Made by a program: the position numbers and the translations under genes
In this document: in pieces, positions 18,743-25,406 of the stretch
Layout: every line of letters starts with the position of its first letter
Numbering within the stretch: position 1 is the stretch's first letter
Assembly: GCA_963805475.1 (NCBI GenBank)
Contig: CAWDUO010000005.1
Span: forward strand, 1-64,000
DNA from: VRUE01 sp963805475
GTDB taxonomy: Bacteria; Actinomycetota; Thermoleophilia; Solirubrobacterales; 70-9
Reading direction: 5' to 3'
Length of the DNA stretch: 64,000 nt
The notes under the pieces: generated by a model
Database searches by the model: none
What the model saw: only the letters and a program-made list of their open reading frames with translations
What the model was told of the DNA's origin: nothing

Positions 18743-19500
18743 TCGTCAAGAAGACCCCCGAGCAGGTCGAGAAGATGGCGGCCTCCGGCCGCATCCTCGT
18801 CCGCTGCCTGCGCATGCTGGGCGCCAAGGCGCGCCCCGGCGTCACGACGAAGGACCTCGACGCGGCGGCGGAGAGGTTCATCCGCTCGCAGGGCGCCGAG
18901 CCGGCCTTCAAGGGCTACCGCGGCTTCCCCGGCTCGATCTGCGCCTCGCCCAACTCGATGGTCGTCCACGGCATCCCCGGGCCGTACGAGCTCAAGCGCG
19001 GCGACGTGCTCTCGATCGACGTCGGCGTGGTCAAGGACGGCTGGGTCGCCGACGCGGCGATCACCGTGCCGATCGGCTCGATCTCGCCGGAGGCGCGCAG
19101 GCTGCTCGACGTGACCAAGGCCGCCCTCTTCGCCGGCGCCGAGCGGATGCGGCCCGGCGCCCACCTCGGCGACGTCTCCGCGGCGATCCAGAAGGCGGTC
19201 GAGATCGAGGGGATGTCGATCATCCGCACCCTGGTCGGCCACGGCATCGGCCGCGACATGCACGAGGACCCGCAGGTGCCGAACTTCGGCGAGCCCGGCA
19301 AGGGGCCGGAGCTGGCCGAGGGCACGGTGCTGGCGATCGAGCCGATGGTCAACGCTGGCGGCCCGCTCGTCCGCATGGGCGACGACGGCTGGGCCGTCTA
19401 CTCCGAAGACGGCTCCCTGGCGGCCCACTTCGAGTTCACCGTAGCGGTGACCGCCGAGGGCCCCAAGATCCTCACCCCCTGGCACGACGACGAGCCCTAG
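18739..19500 (+). CDS. map: Methionine aminopeptidase, type I
   Basis: 253 aa from GTG 18739, overlapping the adk stop by 4 bp. Metal-ligand regions are visible: SIDVGVVKDGWVADAA (two Asp), GHGIGRDMHEDP (His), IEPMVNAGG (Glu) and the C-terminal FEFTVAV (Glu). It removes the initiator methionine from new proteins. It is the last gene of the operon before the ~40 kb island; infA and rpmJ would be expected next. Confidence 0.95.
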   Translation: MIVKKTPEQVEKMAASGRILVRCLRMLGAKARPGVTTKDLDAAAERFIRSQGAEPAFKGYRGFPGSICASPNSMVVHGIPGPYELKRGDVLSIDVGVVKDGWVADAAITVPIGSISPEARRLLDVTKAALFAGAERMRPGAHLGDVSAAIQKAVEIEGMSIIRTLVGHGIGRDMHEDPQVPNFGEPGKGPELAEGTVLAIEPMVNAGGPLVRMGDDGWAVYSEDGSLAAHFEFTVAVTAEGPKILTPWHDDEP

Positions 19501-19524
19501 CCAAGGCCACGCACCCGCCGATCC

Positions 19525-19558
19525 CGACTTTGTCCACACCAGGGTGTGGAAAAAGTCG
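19525..19558. repeat. P3 palindromic element, copy 1
   Basis: CGACTTTGTCCACACC and GGTGTGGAAAAAGTCG pair over 16 positions with one mismatch and a 2-nt gap. It lies directly after map and before the Uma2 pair, and could end the translation operon. A second copy lies on the far side of the Uma2 pair. Confidence 0.8.
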
Positions 19559-19576
19559 ACAACGACGACTCTGGGA

Positions 19577-20227
19577 CTACGGCCAGTCGATCCGCTCGGC
19601 GAGCTCGGCAGGGCCGAGGTCGATCAGGGCGCTGCGGTCGACCTCGCGGTACTCCGGGGGCGCGCCGCCAGCCGCGCCGGCGCCCTCGCCACCGCGCTGG
19701 GCGGCGCCCACCTCGCCGTTCCCGCCGGCGCCAGCCCCGCCGGCGCCCACCTCGCCGTACCCGCCGGCGCTCGCCCCGGCGGCATCGTCCGCCAGGGCCA
19801 GCCAGTGGACCTTGCGCTCGGCGGGGTCGACGATCAACACCTCGTCGACATCGTGCGCTGCGTAGAAGGGGAGCTTCTGCCAGGACTCGTCGTCAGGGGA
19901 GACGATCTCGACGGCCAGGGCGACTGTCGGGTGCCAGACGCCGCCGGCGCCCGGGCGGTGGATCCCCCCGTCGGGGACGCGGAAGTCCTCCTCGGACTCG
20001 CCGAGGTTGAACTGGTTCATCGTCAACTCCAGTCCCGCCGCCTCCGCCGGCCCGTTCAGCAGCAGCGTCAGCTGCGTGGCGATCCTCGCGTGCTCGTGCG
20101 ATGGCGCAGGGACCATGTGCAGCACGCCCTCCCAGACCTCATCCAGCCGGTCGATCCCGGAGATCCGGCGCCGCTCCTTCAACGCCTCGATCTCCGGCAT
20201 GTTCGGTTCGAGCACCAGCGTCGCCAC
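19577..20227 (-). CDS. Uma2-family (DUF820) restriction-endonuclease-fold protein, copy 1
   Basis: 216 aa from GTG 20227; TACCCT lies 6 nt upstream, and the nearby TTG 20233 abuts that box. PD-(D/E)xK-type motifs are seen in FRVPDGGIHRPG and LAVEIVSPDDESW, then VDEVLIVDPAERKVHWL. A Gly/Ala-rich linker with internal repeats (GGYGEVGAGG, then GGNGEVGAAQ) precedes the C-terminal tail. Uma2 proteins are abundant in some bacteria and of uncertain role; nuclease activity is inferred from the fold. It is nearly identical to the next gene over long stretches. Confidence 0.85.
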   Translation of the reverse strand: MATLVLEPNMPEIEALKERRRISGIDRLDEVWEGVLHMVPAPSHEHARIATQLTLLLNGPAEAAGLELTMNQFNLGESEEDFRVPDGGIHRPGAGGVWHPTVALAVEIVSPDDESWQKLPFYAAHDVDEVLIVDPAERKVHWLALADDAAGASAGGYGEVGAGGAGAGGNGEVGAAQRGGEGAGAAGGAPPEYREVDRSALIDLGPAELAERIDWP

Positions 20228-20323
20228 AGACAAAGGGTAGCCCGCCTCCTCGGGGTCCGCAAAACGAAGTCACTCCCCTCCAAGGCCCCAGCGCGCCAGA
20301 CTCTCCCCCCTTGGGGATGGGGA

Positions 20324-20974
20324 CTACGGCCAGTCGATCGCGGCGGCCAGCTCGGCGGGGCCGAGGGCGATCAGGGCGCTGCGCTCGATCTCGCGGTACT
20401 CCGGGGGCGCGCCGCCAGCCCCGCCGGCGCCCTCGCCACCGCGCTGGGCGGCGCCCACCTCGCCGTTCCCGCCGGCGCCAGCCCCGCCGGCGCCCACCTC
20501 GCCGTACCCGCCGGCGCTCGCCCCGGCGGCATCGTCCGCCAGGGCCAGCCAGTGGACCTTGCGCTCGGCCGGGTCGACGATCAACACCTCGTCGACATCG
20601 TGCGCTGCGTAGAAGGGGAGCTTCTGCCAGGACTCGTCGTCCGGGGAGACGATCTCGACGACCAAGGCCGCGGTCGGGTGCCAGACGCCGCCGGCGCCCG
20701 GGCGGTGGATCCCCCCGTCGGGGACGCGGAAGTCCTGCTCGGATTCGCCCAGGTTGAACTGGCCCATCGTCGGCTCCAAGCCCGCGGCTCGCGCCGGGCC
20801 GTCCAGCAGCACCCCAAGCTGATGGATGACGGACGCGTGCTCGTGCGATGGCGCAGGGACCATGTGCAGCACGCCCTCCCAGACCTCATCCAGCCGGTCG
20901 ATCCCGGAGATCCGGCGCCGCTCCTTCAACGCCTCGATCTCCGGCATGTTCGGTTCGAGCACCAGCGTCGCCAC
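20324..20974 (-). CDS. Uma2-family (DUF820) protein, copy 2
   Basis: 216 aa from GTG 20974, 747 bp from copy 1. The N-terminal ~48 residues and the segment from the PD motif to the Gly-rich linker are nearly the same as in copy 1. Residues 50-70 (SVIHQLGVLLDGPARAAGLEP) and the tail differ more, so both copies may be functional. The same -10 box (TACCCT, 20,981-20,986) and the same 90-bp spacer are duplicated. Confidence 0.85.
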   Translation of the reverse strand: MATLVLEPNMPEIEALKERRRISGIDRLDEVWEGVLHMVPAPSHEHASVIHQLGVLLDGPARAAGLEPTMGQFNLGESEQDFRVPDGGIHRPGAGGVWHPTAALVVEIVSPDDESWQKLPFYAAHDVDEVLIVDPAERKVHWLALADDAAGASAGGYGEVGAGGAGAGGNGEVGAAQRGGEGAGGAGGAPPEYREIERSALIALGPAELAAAIDWP

Positions 20975-21110
20975 AGACAAAGGGTAGCCCGCCTCCTCGG
21001 GGTCCGCAAAACGAAGTCACTCCCCTCCAAGGCCCCAGCGCGCCAGACTCTCCCCCCTTGGGGATGGGGACTACGGCCAGTTCCGGCCTCCCTCCCCCGG
21101 TGGTCGATAT

Positions 21111-21144
21111 CGACTTTCTCCACACCCTGGTGTGGACAAAGTCG
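21111..21144. repeat. P3 palindromic element, copy 2
   Basis: CGACTTTCTCCACACC and GGTGTGGACAAAGTCG, same length and layout as copy 1 (one mismatch, 2-nt gap). The two copies bracket the Uma2 duplication. Confidence 0.8.
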
Positions 21145-21241
21145 AAAACGACCCTTGGGAACTGCTTGGGAACTGGCTCGCCTGATCACTGGGGCCGTTG
21201 CCGGGGGAGGCGTCGTCTAAAGCACCCGCGCCGCTTCTCGC

Positions 21242-21260
21242 GTAGCACCCGTGCTACGAT
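21242..21260 (+). promoter_or_regulatory. Operator palindrome and -10 box of the Phd/PIN pair
   Basis: GTAGCAC-CC-GTGCTAC is a perfect 7-bp inverted repeat (21,242-21,257). It overlaps TACGAT (21,255-21,260), which lies 6 nt before the antitoxin ATG. This suggests a leaderless message repressed by the antitoxin, as is common for type II systems. Confidence 0.6.
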
Positions 21261-21266
21261 GCGGGC

Positions 21267-21521
21267 ATGGCCCGTGAGCTGACGCAGCGGGAGCTGCGCA
21301 ACCGCAGCGGCGAGATCATGCGCGCCCTCGATCGCGGGGAGGAGTTCGTCGTCACCCGCAACGGCGCCGCGGTCGGCGAGCTGCGCCCGCTGCGCCGTCG
21401 CCAGTTCGTCCGCAAAGAGGCTCTGCTGGCTCTTCTGGCCGGCGCTCCCCGCATCGACCGCGAGCGCTTCAGGGCCGACGTCGACGCCTTCGTCGACCAG
21501 GCCCCCGCGCCACGTGGCTGA
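21267..21521 (+). CDS. Phd/YefM-type antitoxin
   Basis: 84 aa. The N-terminal RELTQRELRNRSGEIMRALDRGEEFVVTRNGAAVGEL is the typical Phd/YefM DNA-binding fold; the C-terminus would wrap the toxin. It overlaps the PIN gene by 8 bp. It probably binds the palindrome over its own promoter. Confidence 0.85.
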   Translation: MARELTQRELRNRSGEIMRALDRGEEFVVTRNGAAVGELRPLRRRQFVRKEALLALLAGAPRIDRERFRADVDAFVDQAPAPRG

Positions 21522-21951
21522 GGCGCCGCCCGGGCGCGGCCTGCTCGACACCTCGGTCGTCATCGACCTCGGCGCGATCGACCCGGTCCGGCTGCCGGCC
21601 GAGCTGGCGATCTCGGCCATTACCCTGGCGGAGCTCGCAGCCGGCCCCCACGCCACCACCGACGAAGACGAGCGGGCGCGCCGCCAAGACCGCCTCCAGC
21701 GGATCGAGTCCGGCGTCGAATCCCTGCCCTTCGACGACTCCTGCGCTCGCGCCTACGGCCGCGTCTACGCGGCAACCGCGAGCGCCGGCCGCAAGCCCCG
21801 CGGCCCCCGCGTTCTCGACCTCCAGATCGCCGCCACCGCGATCGCCAACTCCCTGCCCCTCTTCACGCGCGACGCCGACGACCTCCGTCACCTCGCCGCC
21901 CTGCTCGAGATCGTCGACCTCGACAGCCAGCCCCCCGGCGCCGAAGCCTGA
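21514..21951 (+). CDS. PIN-domain toxin (VapC-like)
   Basis: 145 aa from GTG 21514. The acidic PIN residues are visible: LLDTSVVIDL (Asp), LAELAAG (Glu), LDLQIAATAIA (Asp) and TRDADDLRHL (Asp). PIN toxins are Mg-dependent ribonucleases that cut tRNA or rRNA. Paired with the Phd-type antitoxin immediately upstream. Confidence 0.87.
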   Translation: MAEAPPGRGLLDTSVVIDLGAIDPVRLPAELAISAITLAELAAGPHATTDEDERARRQDRLQRIESGVESLPFDDSCARAYGRVYAATASAGRKPRGPRVLDLQIAATAIANSLPLFTRDADDLRHLAALLEIVDLDSQPPGAEA

Positions 21952-22044
21952 AGCCGCCCCTCTCGACCGCGCTCGTCGCCCCACCTCGCGCAGCGCGCTG
22001 TCGGGTTCTTCCGTGCTCTGGGACGTGAAAACCCGGAAACGGGG

Positions 22045-22122
22045 GGACTACGGCCAGCTCCGGCCTCCCTCCCCCGGTTGTCCACCTGCTTGCAGGTGCG
22101 TGGGCAACCGGGGGAGGGAGGC
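22045..22122. repeat. Repeat segment plus large hairpin (P4)
   Basis: The first ~38 bp (GGGACTACGGCCAGCTCC, then CCTCCCTCCCCCGG) repeat the segment at 21,067-21,104. They run into a hairpin whose 18-bp arms GCCTCCCTCCCCCGGTTG (22,063-22,080) and 22,105-22,122 are perfectly complementary, with an inner CCACCTGC/GCAGGTG stem. The 356-bp stretch from 21,952 to 22,307 holds only this and the P2 and P1 palindromes; no gene is seen. Confidence 0.65.
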
Positions 22123-22129
22123 GCCGCCG

Positions 22130-22170
22130 CGTTCGCTTCTTGTCGCGCCCAGTCCGACAAACAGCGAACG
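22130..22170. repeat. P2 palindromic element, copy 2
   Basis: CGTTCGCTTCTTGTCG and CGACAAACAGCGAACG pair with two mismatches around a 9-nt loop; copy 1 at 1,784-1,828 has a perfect stem. Confidence 0.75.
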
Positions 22171-22236
22171 CGCGGGCGCCAGGGCATCCGAACGCCGCCA
22201 TGCGTGGGGACGCCACGCCCTCCTCCTCTGGCCTTC

Positions 22237-22339
22237 CGCTGTTCCTTTCCCCTACATAACAGGGCAAAGGAACAGCGCAAGCAGCGATCTGGCGTTCCGC
22301 TGTTCCTTTGCACGAAATAACAGGGCAAAGGAACAGCGG
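22237..22339. repeat. P1 palindromic elements, tandem pair
   Basis: Two hairpins, 22,237-22,277 and 22,297-22,339, each with CGCTGTTCCTTT/AAAGGAACAGCG arms, separated by a 19-nt linker (CAAGCAGCGATCTGGCGTT). The same pair with a related linker occurs at 63,148-63,250. The second hairpin abuts the truncated RelA/SpoT gene. Confidence 0.85.
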
Positions 22340-22838
22340 GAGGACTTGGGGCCGGGGGCGGCCGGCCTGCGACGCCGACGGCCACGCGCTCTACGGGCCG
22401 ATGCCCGCGGCGCCCGCGTTCGGGGCCGCCCTCGACCGCCTCAAGCCCGACGAGCAAGCGGTCAGTCGCCGCCTCAAGAAGACCTGGACCATCGTGCGCA
22501 CCAAGGACTACATCGCCGAGCCGCGAAGCTCGGGCTATCGCGCCATGCACCACGTCGTCCGTCGCAACGGCCGCCTGATCGAGGTGCAGCTGCGCACCGT
22601 CCGCCAGGACGCATGGGCGAATCAGGTCGAGGACGACAGCCGGCGCCAATCCGTCGGCTACAAGTTCGGCCGCGGCGAGGAGGACGTGCACGATTACTAC
22701 CGGCTCGTCTCCGAGGCCTTCGCCGCGCTCGATCGCGACGAGGATTTGAGCGCAGAGCTGGTCGCTGCTATCAATGAGAGCTACGCACTCGTCGCTGGCA
22801 GGTTGCAGCGCCAACCGTCCGGAGAGGAAAGCCGATGA
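22308..22838 (+). pseudogene. RelA/SpoT-domain protein, 5'-truncated
   Basis: The open frame starts (TTG) inside a P1 palindrome. From about residue 50 it reads as the second half of a RelA/SpoT synthetase domain: WTIVRTKDYIAEPRSSGYRAMHHVV, then RLIEVQLRTVRQDAWANQVED. The first part of the domain, including the ATP-binding strand, is missing, so (p)ppGpp synthesis is unlikely. Complete members of this group are small alarmone synthetases or toxins such as the pyrophosphate-transferring ToxSAS. Its stop overlaps the next small gene by 4 bp (ATGA), so the original two-gene layout is still visible. Confidence 0.7.
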
Positions 22839-22990
22839 CCGAGGCCGAGATCCAGCACTTCCTGATCGTCTACGACATTCCCACCGGCAAGGCCCAGGTG
22901 CACGACTTCGGCGCCGACTACGACGCCGCTCAGGCCGCTTACCACCGGTTTCGACCCCCCACCCTCTGCCCCGGCCGCAACTCGCCCTAG
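22835..22990 (+). pseudogene. Small partner gene of the RelA/SpoT remnant, 3'-truncated
   Basis: 51 aa from ATG 22835, with a GGAGAGGAAA ribosome-binding site. The first ~42 residues (MTEAEIQHFLIVYDIPTGKA, then HDFGADYDAAQAAYHRF) look like a folded, conserved start; the rest (RPPTLCPGRNSP) is abrupt and Pro-rich, as if the original 3' end had been lost. The overlap with the RelA/SpoT frame suggests an operon partner, possibly an antitoxin. The following 254 bp hold a CCCGCCT/AGGCGGG hairpin (23,043-23,060) and no clear gene. Confidence 0.5.
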
Positions 22991-23244
22991 ACACGGGTGT
23001 TTGCAAAGACGGCACACTTCCGCTACAGTCGCAATCGCTCACCCGCCTAGGAAGGCGGGCTGAGAGCACCCAAAGGGAAAAGCAGGGAAAGCGGGTCGCC
23101 GGGAAGCGACTCGACAGGGAAGGGATTTGGTATCGCAGTGACACGGGGAACCTATGCGGGACAGGCAGGCGTCCGGCCCGGCAAGCGAGTCTACGCGGAT
23201 GGCATTGAGCTCCCGAGCGGGTTCGTCGAGGCTGCCGTACTCTC

Positions 23245-23484
23245 GTGGAGCCGGCCCACCCGCCATTCCAGGTCGCGCTCGGCAAGGCGGTCCGGGAACG
23301 CCGCTTGGAGCTCGGCCTCACCCAGGAGGCCCTGGCGAACGATTCCGGCCTGCACCAGCGCTGGATCTCCAACGTCGAGCAGGGCTGGCGCAACCCCAGC
23401 CTGCGCAGCCTCCAGCGCCTCGCCGGCGCGCTCGGCCTCAAGCCCTCCGAGCTGCTCGCCCGCGGCGAGCGGCTCGAGCGCTGA
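23245..23484 (+). CDS. XRE-family DNA-binding protein
   Basis: 79 aa from GTG 23245. A Cro/CI-type helix-turn-helix covers residues 9-70: LGKAVRERRLELGLTQEALA, then DSGLHQRWISNVEQGWRNPS. It is a single-domain regulator; the target is unknown. It sits alone between the RelA/SpoT remnant and the collagen-like gene and may have belonged to a toxin-antitoxin or phage-like module. Confidence 0.8.
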   Translation: MEPAHPPFQVALGKAVRERRLELGLTQEALANDSGLHQRWISNVEQGWRNPSLRSLQRLAGALGLKPSELLARGERLER

Positions 23485-23529
23485 GCGCCCCCTAACCCGT
23501 TTCCGCCTCGCCGGCCCGCCGCCGGCCGG

Positions 23530-23557
23530 TTGCGCTTCCATGACATCTGGGTATACT
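23530..23557 (+). promoter_or_regulatory. Promoter of the collagen-like gene
   Basis: TTGCGC (23,530-23,535), a 16-bp spacer, and TATACT (23,552-23,557). The predicted start near 23,564 gives an unusually long leader of about 285 nt. Confidence 0.55.
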
Positions 23558-23611
23558 CCCTGTCACGACATCGGAGTAGACCATTGGGTATGGCAGCTTC
23601 GACCGTCGGGA

Positions 23612-23722
23612 GGCGCCGTGCTGGCAGGGGAGATCGACAAGCCTTTTCACGAACCGGCCACCGCCGGCTCTCCCTGCCTGACGGTGCCGAGGCGGAGCCC
23701 GGCTCCCCTGCCGGGCTCCGCC
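23612..23722 (+). promoter_or_regulatory. Structured 5' leader of the collagen-like gene
   Basis: Two successive structures: a two-part stem pairing 23,612-23,619 with 23,681-23,688 and 23,623-23,633 with 23,669-23,678, then a perfect 13-bp hairpin (GGCGGAGCCCGGC, 23,691-23,703, with 23,710-23,722). No U-tract follows, so it is not an obvious terminator. It matches no riboswitch I recognise. The 365-bp gap 23,485-23,849 holds only this leader and its promoter; an AAGGAG-type ribosome-binding site (AGAAGGAGTTG) lies just before the start. Confidence 0.45.
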
Positions 23723-23849
23723 CACACAACTTCACCCACAGCACCCGTCGGGAGCTTCGTTCCCGCCGGCCCTATTGAGCAGTCCATCTCGAGAAAGGCC
23801 GGCCGGGTTCCTCCGGCAGGCACTACTACAGAAGGAGTTGAGTAGCTAA

Positions 23850-25217
23850 ATGTCATCGTTCAAACGCAAGCTCCCGGCGATCGGCCTCCTCGCGGCGGCA
23901 ATCGCCCTGGTGCTGGCCCTCGTCGTCCCGGCAGCCGCCTCGGCCGCCGAAGGCGGCGCCAACAGCTCGGCCAAGCACCGCCACCACAAGAAGAAGAAGA
24001 AGGAACAAGGCTTAAACAAGAAGCAGAAGAAGCAGACCACCAACATCGCCAAGAAGTACGCCGGCGCCCAGGGCCCCGTAGGCCCGCAGGGCCCCAAGGG
24101 CGACAAGGGCGATAAGGGCGACACCGGGTCCGCCGGCGCAAACGGCGCCAACGGAGCCAACGGCGCGAAGGGCGCCACCGGCTCCCAGGGCGCCCACGGC
24201 ACGACCGGCGCCAAGGGAACGACCGGAGCCAAGGGCACGACCGGCGCCAAGGGCACGACCGGCGTCAAGGGCGCGACCGGCGCCAAGGGAGCAACGGGCG
24301 CCAAGGGCTCCACCGGAGCCCAGGGCATCCAGGGCGTCACCGGCGCCAAGGGTCCGACCGGCGCCAAGGGAGCCACCGGCGCCAAGGGCGCGACCGGCGC
24401 CAAGGGAGCCACCGGAGCCGAAGGCCACGGCGGCACCACCGGCGCCAAAGGCCCGACCGGCGAAGAAGGCCCGACCGGAGCCAAAGGCCCGACCGGCGCC
24501 GCCGGCGCAAAGGCCCGACCGGAGCAAAGGCCCGACCGGAGCGACCGGCGCCAAAGGCCCGACCGGAACGCCGGCTCCAAGGCCCGACCGGCGTCGAAGG
24601 GCCCGACCGGAGCCAAGGGCCCGACCGGGACCCCCGGCGGCGTCACCGGCCCTCCGGGCGCAACCGGACCGCCCGGCGCGACTGGCCCCGCCGGCAGCGG
24701 TGGCGGCGAACTCTGCTCACCGGAATGCACCGGTGTCTGGTCCGCCGGTACCGAAATCGGCGATGAAGAACTAGGGGCGGACGGCACCGTCCCTCGTCTC
24801 GTCTCGATCTCCTATCCGCAGGAAGTGTCTACGCCCCGCGAAATGGCCTTGGTCATCGCACCGGGTGGGCCCGAGGAAACGGCCATCGGTATTCCATTTG
24901 CCTTGGTCTATGACACCGAAACCGGGGAAGTGGTCGCCGAACTTGAAGAAGCGTCGGCTATCGAAACTCACTGCCCTGGTAACGACCCGGCAAACCCCCA
25001 AGCCGTGCCGGGGAATCTATGTGTGTTCGCCCAGGAAGAAGAAGAACTGTTCCTTCCGTTGGCGCTCGAACAGGGCGAATCGGATCCACAGTATGCAAGC
25101 CCCGCCCCCTTGATCGGTGCGGTGTTCCCCCTCACCTTGACGGAAACCGGCTTCGCCGGACTTTCGTCGATCGTCGGCGGCTACGCCAAGGGTTCCTGGG
25201 CGCTGAACACCGAATAG
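23850..25217 (+). CDS. Secreted collagen-like repeat protein
   Basis: 455 aa. Residues 1-33 are a signal peptide ending near ASA; 40-68 are very basic (KHRHHKKKKKEQ region); 72-218 are uninterrupted Gly-X-Y triplets, rich in GAKGATGAKG units, expected to form a collagen triple helix. Residues about 219-250 lose the pattern (ARPEQRPDRSDRR) through about three single-base losses that together restore the frame; in other frames this stretch still reads Gly-X-Y. Triplets resume to about 282, then a 170-residue globular C-terminal domain with two nearby Cys (ELCSPECTG). Likely an extracellular fibre or surface filament. Confidence 0.85.
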   Translation: MSSFKRKLPAIGLLAAAIALVLALVVPAAASAAEGGANSSAKHRHHKKKKKEQGLNKKQKKQTTNIAKKYAGAQGPVGPQGPKGDKGDKGDTGSAGANGANGANGAKGATGSQGAHGTTGAKGTTGAKGTTGAKGTTGVKGATGAKGATGAKGSTGAQGIQGVTGAKGPTGAKGATGAKGATGAKGATGAEGHGGTTGAKGPTGEEGPTGAKGPTGAAGAKARPEQRPDRSDRRQRPDRNAGSKARPASKGPTGAKGPTGTPGGVTGPPGATGPPGATGPAGSGGGELCSPECTGVWSAGTEIGDEELGADGTVPRLVSISYPQEVSTPREMALVIAPGGPEETAIGIPFALVYDTETGEVVAELEEASAIETHCPGNDPANPQAVPGNLCVFAQEEEELFLPLALEQGESDPQYASPAPLIGAVFPLTLTETGFAGLSSIVGGYAKGSWALNTE

Positions 25218-25262
25218 CGAGGTAGCGCAGCACGAGTAACACAGCGCAGAAGCAAGCCGAAG

Positions 25263-25288
25263 CCCCGGGAGCCGCGCGGCTCCCGGGG
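25263..25288 (+). terminator. Perfect 26-bp palindrome after the collagen-like gene
   Basis: CCCCGGGAGCCGC followed directly by its reverse complement. No T-tract follows. Probably a transcription terminator or RNA stabiliser between the collagen-like gene and the next secreted gene; the 189-bp gap holds no other feature except a small GTGGA/TCCAC hairpin at about 25,288-25,300. Confidence 0.55.
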
Positions 25289-25406
25289 TGGAGGTTCCAC
25301 CGCAGCGCCAAGACTTCAGCAGCACCGCAGCACCCCCGGCCAGGGAGCGGGGGGCAGATAAGGGGCAAAGCGGCAAGAGCTTCAAAGGAATCGGGACACG
25401 GAACTT

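Larger units (their letters stand above)
19577..21078. repeat. Tandem direct duplication, 747-bp period
   Basis: Each unit holds one Uma2 gene, its promoter and a ~97-bp spacer; the spacers at about 20,234-20,330 and 20,981-21,078 match almost base for base. The end of a third unit (GGGGACTACGGCCAG, at about 21,067) suggests a longer array once existed. Confidence 0.85.

Noticed and set aside
23000..23244. Possible TPP or cyclic-di-AMP riboswitch (CTGAGAG next to a GC hairpin)
   Set aside because: The remaining conserved blocks of either class are missing, and the next gene is a lone XRE regulator.
24100..24700. Regular short repeats resembling a CRISPR array
   Set aside because: The period is 9-18 bp and encodes Gly-X-Y collagen triplets; there are no unique spacers and no cas genes.
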